NCBI GenBank assembly: GCA_028713895.1
Contig: JAQTNH010000001.1
Location: 93,847-157,049, forward strand
Origin: Candidatus Nanoarchaeia archaeon
GTDB taxonomy: Archaea; Nanobdellota; Nanobdellia; CSSed11-243R1
Direction of reading: 5' to 3'
DNA length: 63,203 bases
Position numbers and translations under genes: made by a program. This document shows, one piece after another, positions 26,421 to 35,758 of the stretch (position 1 is the first letter of the stretch; every line of letters begins with the position of its first letter). The notes under the pieces are model-generated. The model searched no databases and was not told the origin of the DNA. It saw only the letters and a list, made by a program, of their open reading frames with translations.

Positions 26421-26897
26421 ATGGATGGACAGCAATTCGGAAATATTCCAGCTTCAAGGTTTGGAAACGCCGCAAATGAGGCAATGTACCCGCAGCATGA
26501 TATTAAAGCACAGATTGAGGGACTCTCCCAAAAAATTGAAAAGGTAATAGAAATAAACATAATGCTCCAGCAGAAGATAACAAAGCTTGGAGAAGCGATA
26601 ACAGAACTTGCAGGTGAACTGCATTCCAGGAAAGAAGAAATCTCCCTCCCTGAGCCAATGGAGGGTGTGCCATCGCCGCACGGAATACCTCCCGCGCCAG
26701 TATTCGAATTTGAAGAAAGCGAAGAAAGAGCAGCGGAAAAACCGCACGCAGCAGGCGATGTCGTAAAACAAATGCAGCTTCTCACTGACCAGAACATGGC
26801 GCTTATTGACGAGATACGGAGCGTAAAAGAAAAAATCGGGAAAGAATCAGGCAAGGAAAAGATTGCCAGAGCACTGCACAGGGCAGGGGCACTATGA
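26421..26897 (+). CDS. Coiled-coil protein, first gene of a pilus-like cassette
   Basis: 158 residues. Two coiled-coil stretches (about 30-75 and 115-150) are joined by a Pro-rich linker. AGGTGA lies 5 bases before the ATG at 26421, which favours it over the ATG seven codons upstream. It overlaps the next small gene by ATGA, so translation is probably coupled to the 33-residue membrane peptide and then the ATPase. It could be a scaffold or regulator of that machine; family not recognised. Confidence 0.7.
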   Translation: MDGQQFGNIPASRFGNAANEAMYPQHDIKAQIEGLSQKIEKVIEINIMLQQKITKLGEAITELAGELHSRKEEISLPEPMEGVPSPHGIPPAPVFEFEESEERAAEKPHAAGDVVKQMQLLTDQNMALIDEIRSVKEKIGKESGKEKIARALHRAGAL

Positions 26898-26995
26898 AAA
26901 AAGCGCTGACACCGGTTTCTGTCGCAATACTTCTTATACTGCTTGTAGCCGCGATTGTTGCAATGGGAATCGTATGGTTTTTGCTGAAGGGTTAA
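26894..26995 (+). CDS. 33-residue pilin-like membrane peptide
   Basis: Starts MKKALTPVSVA and continues as one hydrophobic helix to W-F-L-L-K-G. The pattern of a short basic start, T-P-V then a long aliphatic helix with a late Trp resembles the N-terminus of archaeal type IV pilins, but there is no globular domain and no clear class III cleavage site. It overlaps the coiled-coil gene by four bases and ends one base before the secretion ATPase, a placement that supports it as a real gene. Confidence 0.65.
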   Translation: MKKALTPVSVAILLILLVAAIVAMGIVWFLLKG

Positions 26996-26996
26996 A

Positions 26997-28271
26997 ATGA
27001 AAACAATCCACGAAACAAAGCTGATTGTAATCCGCATTGGAAGCGTTGAGTACACAATATCAACAGGCAGGCTTCTGAAACACGCAAACAGATTCATTTA
27101 CGAGATAGAGGAGCCTGTGTTCAGCAAGACAACGCAGAGCGCATATTACGATGCATTTTATTATGTGCAGAACAGGCTCACAGACAATGATGTGAAAAAG
27201 AACATCCAGGGCGCGTACTATCTTGTTGAAAAACTCATGAAGGAGGCGCTGAAGCTTAAGGGCTATGAGCTCTCAAAAGCTGAGGAAGTCAAGGTTGTTT
27301 ATTATCTTTACAGGGATTTAATAGGGCTTGGCATGATTGAGTCGCTGTATTCCGAGCCTGCAATAAGCTATATCTCATGCAACGGGCTTGGAAGGCCTGT
27401 GCACGCCTACCACAATGAATACGGCTGGGTTGAGACAAACATTGTCTTCAAAAACAACAGGCGGCTCGGCTCATTTGTCTGGAGGCTGCTGAAGAAGTGT
27501 CCGGAAACAAGGGGCACAAAGGGAATACTTCCGGACGGAAGCTTTGTGGAGACAGATTCAGCTTTCGGGTTCCAGATATTCAAGTCCAAAATAAATTTCA
27601 CGCCAGAATTCCTGATTAAAAACAAGATGGCAACACCTGCTGCTGTGGCATTTCTTGACTCGCTGATAAGGCACAACAAGAACATAATGATTATCGGGCA
27701 GAAATCCAGCGGAAAAACAATGTTCCTCTCCGGGTTGCTGCACATGAGCCCTGTAAACAGGAGAATCTGCATTGTTGAAAAAGCACCGCACATTGCAATT
27801 GACAACCTGAACTGGAGCGCATCAGTCTCAAGGGTAAAAGACCCGAAAATAATGATGATGGAATTCTTCAGGGCAAAGCCGGACTATATTGTGGCTGATG
27901 AGCTGGATGAGCGAAGCGCGAAAACAGTTTTCAGCCTGATGAATGCAATCCCGATGATAGTCACGGCAGATGCAGGCAACACTGATGTCGGCATAAACAG
28001 GATAGTGACAAAGTTCGGCGTTGCCAAATCAATGATTGCGAACATTGACGCAATTGTGATGCTCAGCCCAAAGCGGGATATTGAAGAGATAATTGAGATA
28101 CATAATTATGACAGGGAACGCAATGAGATAAACGCAAAGGTTGTTTTCATGAAACAGCGCAACAAACTGGTGGCGCTTGAGAGCAGGTTCATGCGAACGC
28201 TGGGCGAATCTGACAAAAGAGAGATGCAGGAAAAAGCAAAAGAGCTGCACTTACTTTCCAAGAAATCGTAG
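26997..28271 (+). CDS. Divergent type II/IV secretion (GspE/FlaI-like) ATPase
   Basis: 424 residues. The N-terminal region (about 80-190: V-V-Y-Y-L-Y-R-D-L-I-G-L-G-M-I-E, then I-S-Y-I-S-C-N-G) matches the FlaI/TadA/VirB11 group. Walker A is G-Q-K-S-S-G-K-T (234-241), and the Walker B region is A-K-P-D-Y-I-V-A-D-E-L-D-E. The usual Asp-box (I-E-D-T) is changed to I-V-E-K-A-P, so it is a diverged member. Such ATPases power pilus assembly or secretion. No FlaJ-like platform protein is adjacent. Confidence 0.82.
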   Translation: MKTIHETKLIVIRIGSVEYTISTGRLLKHANRFIYEIEEPVFSKTTQSAYYDAFYYVQNRLTDNDVKKNIQGAYYLVEKLMKEALKLKGYELSKAEEVKVVYYLYRDLIGLGMIESLYSEPAISYISCNGLGRPVHAYHNEYGWVETNIVFKNNRRLGSFVWRLLKKCPETRGTKGILPDGSFVETDSAFGFQIFKSKINFTPEFLIKNKMATPAAVAFLDSLIRHNKNIMIIGQKSSGKTMFLSGLLHMSPVNRRICIVEKAPHIAIDNLNWSASVSRVKDPKIMMMEFFRAKPDYIVADELDERSAKTVFSLMNAIPMIVTADAGNTDVGINRIVTKFGVAKSMIANIDAIVMLSPKRDIEEIIEIHNYDRERNEINAKVVFMKQRNKLVALESRFMRTLGESDKREMQEKAKELHLLSKKS

Positions 28272-28273
28272 AA

Positions 28274-29041
28274 TCATGTGTTCTCTGACAGATTGTAACA
28301 TTCTTTTCCAAGTCTGCTGGATTTAACAAGAGAGCTGAGTTTTGCGGGGTCATTCACTGCCAAATATCCCCAGTAATTTATTTTTTCAGCCAAATCATCA
28401 AGCGAAGCACCCAGCTTTTTCTGCAGTTTTGACTGGGTATAATATGTTTTTTCAACAAATACAAGGGGATAATAAAATAAATGTTCCTGATTAAACTGGA
28501 AAATCCAGAATCCCTCCCCTGCCTTGCATCTGCCTTTTCGTAGCTCAAGCCTGTAATCAGCTGCAATACTTTTTTCATTTTGCATTGTTGCTATAGGCCC
28601 ACAATAACTTTGCATGCCTTCAAGATATTCTAAATCAGCTTCCAGTTTTGAATCATACGGCATCATAGCAGGAGTCTTAAACTTGTAGTTTGTTGTAAAC
28701 CCTTTTTTCCTGAGATAGTCTTCTGTAAGCAGGAATACTTGGTGAAGTTCATTGTATGGATGCAAATCTATCTTTCTGTCCAAAGCCTCTTCAAATTTTG
28801 ACGCTGCCTCAGCACCTGATTGCAGGGCCCTTTCATTAAGATAATCAGTAAGACCCGGAATTAAATCAGTAAAATAGAAGATGTAAAATCTGGTTGAGTG
28901 GCTCCTATATTTTTTTTCTTTAGCTTTTTTGAAAAGATGCATGCCCTCCTCATATTTCTGCTTGTCTGCTATGAGAGCTTTTGACAGAACCCATGCATTA
29001 AAATTATGTATGTTTAATGAATGACCTGTAATTGGTTTCAT
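28274..29041 (-). CDS. Hypothetical protein
   Basis: 255 residues, soluble, mixed helix and strand, with aromatic-rich stretches (F-Y-I-F-Y-F, H-L-F-Y-Y-P-L-V-F-V-E-K-T-Y-Y). No motif recognised. Convergent with the secretion ATPase, two bases apart. Its composition resembles other orphan proteins here (49.8 kb and 57.7 kb), but I could not show homology by eye. Confidence 0.65.
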   Translation of the reverse strand: MKPITGHSLNIHNFNAWVLSKALIADKQKYEEGMHLFKKAKEKKYRSHSTRFYIFYFTDLIPGLTDYLNERALQSGAEAASKFEEALDRKIDLHPYNELHQVFLLTEDYLRKKGFTTNYKFKTPAMMPYDSKLEADLEYLEGMQSYCGPIATMQNEKSIAADYRLELRKGRCKAGEGFWIFQFNQEHLFYYPLVFVEKTYYTQSKLQKKLGASLDDLAEKINYWGYLAVNDPAKLSSLVKSSRLGKECYNLSENT

Positions 29042-29083
29042 ATAAAACAGGAATCATTTGAACAATAAAAACATTGCGGGAAT

Positions 29084-30286
29084 TTATTTGCTTATGAAAG
29101 CCAGTTCTTCCTTTTCGAGCGCAAGATTTTTTGTGATGCTTTCGTTTGCCGGCTTGCTCTTAAGGATGTTCTTCATGAACGGGAGATAATGCTGCTGGAT
29201 TTTTTTGGAGGAAGCGTGAAGATGCGCGCCGAATTTTGCGCAGATTGATTTTTTCATCTCGCGCATGGCTTTTGTCTGGTAAAGGCGCAGAAGCTTTGAA
29301 GGAGGCATATACCGCGTGAACTTGTGATACGAATGCTGTTTTGATGCAGAGACACCTGCTGTAACTAGGTCATTAACATATTTGTAAAGCTCCCATGACT
29401 GCCTTCGCAGAATTCTGCCGCTGAAAACATCAGCGCGCGATGCATAATTGTACGCTTTTGCAATCTCTGAAGGAAGCTCGTACTCGTTAGCGATGTTGTC
29501 TGTAATCCAAAGCGCCGCAACCTCTGGGTCAATGTCAACTTTCTCGATTATGCTGCGGGACTCGTTCAAATCCTCTGTCTTGAAAACAGTCTGAACTGCG
29601 CTGAATATCTTTTCTGCCTTGGGACGCTCTTCAAGGGAAGTTGTGTCTTCCGCAGTAATCTTTCTCTTTCCTGAGGAGATTGTTTCCAGGTCAGTGAGCG
29701 CCGCGCGCACATCTCCTGAGGCGTTTTTTGAAATGAACTCGGTAACCACAGGCTCGAATTCAATGCCTTCTGCTGTCAGGATTGCCTGCAGGTATTTGTT
29801 AAGGGTGGCAGAATGGATTTTTTTGAACTCAACAGCTGCTGCGCAGGATTTCAATGACTTAAGTTTCTGGTCCCAGATGTCAAGTGCAATCAGCACCACA
29901 GGGATTCTGGATTCCTTGATGAGCTTGATAAGCGCAGCCATCCCCCCGCGGTCGCTTGCTGTGAAAGATTCGGCCTCGTCAATGAAAATCATCCTCTTTT
30001 TTCCGAACAAGCTGCCTGTCTTCATTGCAGAGCCTATCTGCTGTTCTATGATGTTTTTTCCGCGGAAATCAGAAGCATTGAGCTCGATAATCTCGTAGTT
30101 CATCTCGTTTGCAATTGCGTAAACTGTTGCAGTCTTGCCTGTGCCAGTGGGACCATGGATGATGAGCGCCCTGTTTTTCTGGGTTTTGAAGCTGTTCAGA
30201 AACTCTACAACCTGCATTACTGCGGCGCTCTGGCCGATTATTTCGGATAGTTTCTTCGGCGCATATTTTTCAAGAAAAGACATCAT
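29084..30286 (-). CDS. rfcL: Replication factor C large subunit
   Basis: 400 residues, shorter than the roughly 480 of many archaeal RfcL and without an obvious PIP tail. Walker A G-P-T-G-T-G-K-T (45-52), N-A-S-D-F-R-G, Walker B F-I-D-E-A-E, and the sensor region N-A-S-G-D-V-R-A-A. It loads PCNA with RfcS. It starts at one of two adjacent ATGs; the first overlaps the preceding stop (ATGA). Operon rfcS-orf-rfcL. Confidence 0.93.
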   Translation of the reverse strand: MMSFLEKYAPKKLSEIIGQSAAVMQVVEFLNSFKTQKNRALIIHGPTGTGKTATVYAIANEMNYEIIELNASDFRGKNIIEQQIGSAMKTGSLFGKKRMIFIDEAESFTASDRGGMAALIKLIKESRIPVVLIALDIWDQKLKSLKSCAAAVEFKKIHSATLNKYLQAILTAEGIEFEPVVTEFISKNASGDVRAALTDLETISSGKRKITAEDTTSLEERPKAEKIFSAVQTVFKTEDLNESRSIIEKVDIDPEVAALWITDNIANEYELPSEIAKAYNYASRADVFSGRILRRQSWELYKYVNDLVTAGVSASKQHSYHKFTRYMPPSKLLRLYQTKAMREMKKSICAKFGAHLHASSKKIQQHYLPFMKNILKSKPANESITKNLALEKEELAFISK

Positions 30287-30846
30287 AACAAACCATTAAT
30301 CTCAAAAAGCTCAAGCAGCTTGTCAAAATCCATTTTTCCGGACTGCTTGATTGTTTCCAAATCGTAGAGGGACTCTGCATTGTCATCCATCTTCAAAAGA
30401 TAAAGCGCTTCAAGAGGCGCGACCCTGAAATATCCTTTTCCGCATTTCTGGGTGCATGTTTCCTTGCGCTCCTGTGAAAACATCTTTACAGGGAAAAATA
30501 TTGTGCGGTTCCCTGTCTTCAGGCTTATCTTTTTTTCAGTTTCTGTGCAGAAGCATATGTTAATGTTGAGCTCCCCGCCTTTTTCATTTTTCTTTATGCT
30601 CAATACTTCAGGGCTCAGGGAGGCGATTATGTAATTGAGCTTGAATATTGTGCGCATGATTTTGTCCTTGTTTTTTGCCTCAACCATCATGGTGTACGGA
30701 AAAGGTGATTTGGCAGTTATTCCGTAAGAAAGCATTGCATGGCTGTCAATTACGCAGTATCCGATGTCCATCGTATCAAACATGTTCCCTATCTTTGTCA
30801 GCTCGTCAAGATGAACCCTCTCAAGTTTTGTGCGGTCGTTAAACAT
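30283..30846 (-). CDS. Unknown protein encoded between rfcS and rfcL
   Basis: 187 residues starting MFNDRTKLERVHLDEL at an ATG with GGGGG six bases upstream; the start lies inside the last codons of rfcS (8-base overlap). Its stop overlaps the rfcL start. Features: D-I-G-Y-C-V-I-D-S-H-A-M-L-S-Y-G-I, loosely like nucleotidyltransferase-fold proteins, and cysteines near the C-terminal third (E-T-C-T-Q-K-C-G). Tight coupling on both sides argues for a role with the clamp loader. Function unknown. Confidence 0.75.
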   Translation of the reverse strand: MFNDRTKLERVHLDELTKIGNMFDTMDIGYCVIDSHAMLSYGITAKSPFPYTMMVEAKNKDKIMRTIFKLNYIIASLSPEVLSIKKNEKGGELNINICFCTETEKKISLKTGNRTIFFPVKMFSQERKETCTQKCGKGYFRVAPLEALYLLKMDDNAESLYDLETIKQSGKMDFDKLLELFEINGLL

Positions 30847-31807
30847 TATTTCCCCCTTTGCATATTGCGAACTGCGCAAGCAGCGCCTCTATCTGAAGGA
30901 ACTCATCAGCGCCTTCTATAATGCGGAACTCGTATTCCCCAATCTTGTCAATCAGCCAGATTTTCTGCGCAGAGGGAATGTCAGTGTCCCACACCTGCTT
31001 GTTTATCAGCTTGACTGCATCAATTCCGCTGAGCCCGTAGTTTAGCATGATATTGAACATCTCTGTTTTTGCCTTTTTGATGTCGCCTGAAAGAGCTGCC
31101 TTGATTATATTTTCCATCTCTTTTGGCTTTGCAACTCCGGAGACTGAATATATCATTGCTTCGTCAATTTTTGTTGCAAGGGCTGCTGCGCTCTGGAGAA
31201 TGTTTGTTGCGCGGCGAAGGTCCCCCTCAGACGCGTCATAAACAGCGTTGACTGCCTTTTCGTCAATCTTCATTTTTTCAGCAGTGGTGATTTTTTTTAC
31301 GTATTCAAGAACATCCGCCTTTTCAAGCGGCTTGAAGCGGAAAACTGCGCAACGCGACTGGATTGGAAGGATTATCTTGCTTGAATAGTTGCAGCTCAAA
31401 ATGAACCTGCATGTGTGAGTATAGGATTCCATTGTCCTGCGAAGAGCGTGCTGCGCATCCTTTGTAAGGGAGTCTGCCTCGTCAAGCATTATTACCTTGA
31501 AAGGCGTGCCTGGCATCGGCTTTGTGCGGGCAAAATCCTTGACTTTCACGCGGATTATGTCAATGCCGCGCTCATCGCTTGCATTCAGCTCAAGCATGCA
31601 TTTCTTCCAGTCCTCGCCATAAAGCTCTTTTGCCATTGCAATTGCACTTGTGGTTTTTCCTGTGCCTGCCGGGCCTGCAAAAAGAAGGTGCGGCATGTTC
31701 TTGTTGGCGACAAATGCCTTTAGCTTTTCCACTATCTGTTTCTGCCCCATAACTTCAGTAAGATTAGACGGACGGAACTTTTCTGTCCAGATTTCGAGCT
31801 CAGACAT
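30839..31807 (-). CDS. rfcS: Replication factor C small subunit
   Basis: 322 residues: W-T-E-K-F-R-P, Walker A G-P-A-G-T-G-K-T (45-52), E-L-N-A-S-D-E-R-G, Walker B M-L-D-E-A-D, and the Q-S-R-C arginine-finger motif. Length is normal. No intein, although archaeal rfcS often carries one. Clamp loader AAA+ subunit acting on the PCNA encoded at 13 kb. First gene of its operon. Confidence 0.96.
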   Translation of the reverse strand: MSELEIWTEKFRPSNLTEVMGQKQIVEKLKAFVANKNMPHLLFAGPAGTGKTTSAIAMAKELYGEDWKKCMLELNASDERGIDIIRVKVKDFARTKPMPGTPFKVIMLDEADSLTKDAQHALRRTMESYTHTCRFILSCNYSSKIILPIQSRCAVFRFKPLEKADVLEYVKKITTAEKMKIDEKAVNAVYDASEGDLRRATNILQSAAALATKIDEAMIYSVSGVAKPKEMENIIKAALSGDIKKAKTEMFNIMLNYGLSGIDAVKLINKQVWDTDIPSAQKIWLIDKIGEYEFRIIEGADEFLQIEALLAQFAICKGGNNV

Positions 31808-31856
31808 GTGTTAATTCAAAAATGGCAGGTATTAAAAGATTTGCGTTGGAATCACC

Positions 31857-31893
31857 TTTTGTCACAGGATTATTGTGACAAAAAGTTTATAAC
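31857..31893 (+). promoter_or_regulatory. Palindromic operator candidate abutting a TATA box
   Basis: TTTTGTCACA (31857-31866) and TGTGACAAAA (31874-31883) are perfect 10-base inverted repeats separated by GGATTAT. AGTTTATAAC follows directly (31884-31893) as TATA box for the gene at 31940. The spacing suggests a dimeric regulator that controls access to the promoter. A related half (TTTTTGTGACAT) occurs near 58116. Confidence 0.55.
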
Positions 31894-31939
31894 AAAAAAT
31901 GTTTTTGCATGTTTGTGAGGTTTTCGGGGAGTGTTCATT

Positions 31940-32545
31940 ATGGTGCCAACAGATATAGAAATTTTAGCGGAATTATTTTTTAACAAAGGATATCCCAGAC
32001 CTATTGAGGGGATAGTTGATAAGAATGATATCCCAGAAGTACGGGCGTTTCTTGCAGAAAAGCATACAGAATGGGCTATTGAAACCGGAATGAATCGTGA
32101 TATGGAATTAGCAAAAGTGGCCTTTGAAGTTTATGCCACAGGTCATCCTGAAGAAGCTTACCAAAGAGCGAAAAAAGGATGCATCCAGCCCTTAGTGGTA
32201 ATAGCCCGAAAATGCTTTGCCCAGGAGAATCCCTCTGAAGCTTATCGTACAGGTTTAGACCATAAAGATGAGTCACATATAGACAAATCATTAGTAGAAC
32301 TTGCACGGAGAGAACTAAGCAACCAACAACCTGATTTGGCTTATAAACAGGCAGTAAGGTTGGGAGACAAAACTTTGCTAGAATATGCAACATTTACATT
32401 AATCCATCAATATCCTGAAATGGGATATGAGCTGGGATTAAGATATGAAGACGCCAAATTGATGAAGGAGTCTATAAAATCCATCCTGAAAAATGACGAG
32501 TCAAGAATACATACAATGAACAGCCTACTGAATAAGAAGAAATAA
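31940..32545 (+). CDS. Helical-repeat protein (alpha-solenoid)
   Basis: 201 residues. Four units of about 34-36 residues share the pattern L-V-x2-A-R/F-x3-F/L-x4-P-x-E/L-A-Y-x2-G/A-x3-D (for example A-R-K-C-F-A-Q-E-N-P-S-E-A-Y-R-T-G, then A-R-R-E-L-S-N-Q-Q-P-D-L-A-Y-K-Q-A). It resembles short TPR or HEAT-type solenoids without matching one I know. GGGGAGTG precedes the ATG at 31940. Preceded by a palindromic operator, so probably regulated. Confidence 0.7.
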   Translation: MVPTDIEILAELFFNKGYPRPIEGIVDKNDIPEVRAFLAEKHTEWAIETGMNRDMELAKVAFEVYATGHPEEAYQRAKKGCIQPLVVIARKCFAQENPSEAYRTGLDHKDESHIDKSLVELARRELSNQQPDLAYKQAVRLGDKTLLEYATFTLIHQYPEMGYELGLRYEDAKLMKESIKSILKNDESRIHTMNSLLNKKK

Positions 32546-32624
32546 CATCGGACGGATTATTATATCATAAGGACTAATACCCTGTTTAGTAAAGCTTATT
32601 AAATATATTCCATTGATTTCTATT

Positions 32625-35600
32625 ATGGACAAGTACGAGCCATTGAAGTTTGAGCCTGAAATACTCAAGTTCTGGAAGGACAAGGATGTGTATAGAAAGC
32701 AGAAAGACATGGGCAAACGCGGGCCAAAATTCTACTGGATATGCGGACCTCCGTACACTTCAGGCAAGTTTCACATAGGGCATTTCTGGAATTATGCCGC
32801 GCTAAAGGACCCGCTATTCAGATACAAGCGAATGCAGGGATTTGACGTGTGGGACAGGGGCGGATGGGACATGCACGGGCTTCCGACTGCGCGAAAAGTA
32901 ATGGCAAAGCTCGGAATCAAAACAAAAGATGAAATAGAAAAGATGGGAGTTGACAAGTTTGTCAGCGAGTGCGAGAAATTCTCCTCAGAAACAATGAAGG
33001 AGATGACCAAGGATTATTACAAATGGGCAGTATGGTATGACCATGAGAACGCATACCAGCCAATCACAAAAGAGTTCATGGAAGGAGTCTGGTGGGCTGT
33101 AAAAAAGGCGAATGACAACGGATTCCTTTACGAAGGCGACAGGGTAATGGCATGGTGCCCTGAGCTTGAAACAGTCGCTGCAAAGCACGAGCTTGAATAC
33201 CAGGAAGTGACTGATGATTCTATATTCCTAAAATTCAAACTTGCAGGAAAGAAAAACGAGTACCTGCTTGTGTGGACAACAACGCCGTGGACAATACCTT
33301 TCAACCTCGGCGTGATGGCAAACCCTGACATTGATTATGTCAAGGCTGAGGCTGATGGGGAAAAATGGATTCTTGCAAAGGAAAGGGTCGAGGCTGTTTC
33401 ATTGGCAGCCGGCAAGGAGCTTGTTATAGTCGAGGAATTCAAGGGAAACAAAATGGAAGGCATGGAGTACGAGTCCCTGCTTGCAGAGGAAATCCATCTC
33501 CTGAAGAAATACAAATCAGAATACAAATGGGCATACAAGGTTGTGCTTTCAAAAGAATATGTTAACACGCAAGACGGTACAGGTTTGGTTCACATGGCTC
33601 CGGGATGCGGGCCAGAGGACCAGGAAGTCGGGGCAAAATATAACCTTCCTGCTTTCAATGAGATTGACACGCGCGGATATTTTCCAGAGAGCATGGGAAA
33701 ATTCAAAGGGCTGCGCGCAAGGACAGACGACAAGCAGTTCATAGAACACTTCAGGGAAAAGGGAGCGCTTGTTGCTGTGCAGAAGTACAGGCACGAGTAT
33801 CCGTTCCACGAACGCTCGCATGCTGCAGTCGTATTCAGGACAACAAAGCAGTGGTTCTTTGCAGTTGAAAAGATAAAAGACAAAATGCGAAAGTGGAACA
33901 GGGAAGTCAAATGGATTCCTGAATGGGCAGGGGCAAACACGTTTGATGCATGGCTTGAAAATCTCAGGGACATCGGCTTGACGCGCCAGATGTACTGGGG
34001 AACGCCTGTGCCGCTGTGGCGCTGCGAAGCCTGCAAAAATTATGTTGTAGTCGGCTCAATGGACGAGCTCAAGAAATTGTCAAAGAAATCACCAAAGAAC
34101 ATGCACAGGCCGTGGATTGACGAGGTAACAATCCCCTGCCAGAAATGCAAGGGAACAATGCACAGGATTCCGGATGTGTGCGATGTATGGGTTGATGCAG
34201 GATGCACAAGCTTCATCTCGCTTTATTATCCGCAGACAGACAAATACTTCAAGAAGTACTGGCCGTGCGATTTCATACTCGAGGCAAAGGACCAGATACG
34301 CGGATGGTTCAATCTTTTGTTTGACATGGCAGGAATCACAGGGCTCGGGAAACCTTTCAATGCATGCTACATGACAGGATGGACTGTTGACGCGCAGGGA
34401 AGAAAGCAGTCAAAGAGCCTGGGCAATATCATTGACCCTTATGAAATGGTTGACAAGTTCGGAGCAGACGCATTAAGGTATTATATGATGGGTTCGGCGC
34501 AGCCTGGCGTTGACATGGTTTACAACATAGAAGACATGGCTGCAAAATCGCGCAACCTCGCAATATTCTGGAATGTCGGAAACTGGCTGCTTGATTACTG
34601 CAAGAACAACAAGATACGCGACTTTGGAAGGAAACCAAAGCTCGGGCTTGAAGAGAAGTATATACTTTCAAAGTTAAACAAGACAATAAGAATTGTCACT
34701 GAACGTTATGATGATTACAAACTGAATGAGGTGCCGCTTGCGCTTGAGACTTTTTACCTTGAGCTGAGCAGGGATTACATAAAGCTTGTGCGGGACAAGG
34801 CAGCAATCGGAGAGGATGATGAGAAGTATGCTGTTGCGCACACAGTTTACAACTGCTTCATGAACCTGCTTAAGATGTTCTGCACTGTTGTTCCGTTCAC
34901 ATCAGAAAAAATCTACCAGGACATCAAGGCTTGCTTCAAGACAAAAGAGACGTCAATACACCTTTGCAAATGGCCGGAAGCAGAGGACAAGATGATTGAC
35001 GAGAAGCTTGAGGATGAGTTCGCTGTCGCATCAAAAATTGTTTCAGCTGTGCTTTCTGTGCGGGACAAGCAGAAGATTGGAGTGCGCTGGCCCCTGAAAG
35101 AGATAATTATTACAGGCGATGAGCTGGTTGAAAAATCAGTCGACTCAATGAAAGAACTGCTTAAGATGCAGTGCAACCTGAAAGGGATTGACTTCTATGC
35201 AAAACGGCCTGAATGGGTGCGAATGCAGACGAAAATCAGCCAGGCAAACATGAACAAGAAATTCAAGCAGAAGGTTCCGCACATTGTCGGAAAATTAATA
35301 CTCACCAGCCCGGATGCGCTCAAGAAGAAAATAGACAAGGACGGAAAGGCGGATATTGTTGTTGATGACGAGACGTTTGAGATAACAAAGGACGAAGTGT
35401 TCTTTGAGGAAGAGCTCAAAGACGGGTGGTTTGGCGCAGAATTTGAGAACGGGAAAGTTTATGTTGACACCATTGCAGACGAAGGGCTGCTTGCAGAAGG
35501 ATTCATGCGCGAGATTGTCAGACGCGTCCAGGACTTAAGAAAACGAGCGGGTTTGCAGAAGACAGACAAAGCAGAGGTGCTTCTGCGCAGCGATGCAGAG

Positions 35601-35753
35601 CTTATCGGGGATATTGCAGGGTTCAAGGAAGAAATGGAAAAGCGCACCGGAAGCAGGATGAAGCTTGATGTCGGGACAACAACTGACATGGACAATAATG
35701 ATGTTCTTAAGACAAGAGAGCGCACAATCGCGATTGGATTAAATAAAAGGTGA
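32625..35753 (+). CDS. ileS: Isoleucyl-tRNA synthetase
   Basis: 1042 residues, class Ia. H-I-G-H near 49-52 (K-F-H-I-G-H), editing-domain entry W-T-T-T-P-W-T-I-P-F-N, and a KMSKS variant K-Q-S-K-S near 594-598 (G-R-K-Q-S-K-S-L-G-N). Zinc-like C-x2-C pairs occur around 470-520. The first ATG is at 32625 (an upstream TTG is in frame), about 25 bases after TTAAATATA. It charges tRNA-Ile, including the unusual UAU-anticodon species in this window. The MFS-like gene follows closely. Confidence 0.95.
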   Translation: MDKYEPLKFEPEILKFWKDKDVYRKQKDMGKRGPKFYWICGPPYTSGKFHIGHFWNYAALKDPLFRYKRMQGFDVWDRGGWDMHGLPTARKVMAKLGIKTKDEIEKMGVDKFVSECEKFSSETMKEMTKDYYKWAVWYDHENAYQPITKEFMEGVWWAVKKANDNGFLYEGDRVMAWCPELETVAAKHELEYQEVTDDSIFLKFKLAGKKNEYLLVWTTTPWTIPFNLGVMANPDIDYVKAEADGEKWILAKERVEAVSLAAGKELVIVEEFKGNKMEGMEYESLLAEEIHLLKKYKSEYKWAYKVVLSKEYVNTQDGTGLVHMAPGCGPEDQEVGAKYNLPAFNEIDTRGYFPESMGKFKGLRARTDDKQFIEHFREKGALVAVQKYRHEYPFHERSHAAVVFRTTKQWFFAVEKIKDKMRKWNREVKWIPEWAGANTFDAWLENLRDIGLTRQMYWGTPVPLWRCEACKNYVVVGSMDELKKLSKKSPKNMHRPWIDEVTIPCQKCKGTMHRIPDVCDVWVDAGCTSFISLYYPQTDKYFKKYWPCDFILEAKDQIRGWFNLLFDMAGITGLGKPFNACYMTGWTVDAQGRKQSKSLGNIIDPYEMVDKFGADALRYYMMGSAQPGVDMVYNIEDMAAKSRNLAIFWNVGNWLLDYCKNNKIRDFGRKPKLGLEEKYILSKLNKTIRIVTERYDDYKLNEVPLALETFYLELSRDYIKLVRDKAAIGEDDEKYAVAHTVYNCFMNLLKMFCTVVPFTSEKIYQDIKACFKTKETSIHLCKWPEAEDKMIDEKLEDEFAVASKIVSAVLSVRDKQKIGVRWPLKEIIITGDELVEKSVDSMKELLKMQCNLKGIDFYAKRPEWVRMQTKISQANMNKKFKQKVPHIVGKLILTSPDALKKKIDKDGKADIVVDDETFEITKDEVFFEEELKDGWFGAEFENGKVYVDTIADEGLLAEGFMREIVRRVQDLRKRAGLQKTDKAEVLLRSDAELIGDIAGFKEEMEKRTGSRMKLDVGTTTDMDNNDVLKTRERTIAIGLNKR

Positions 35754-35758
35754 GTTTA

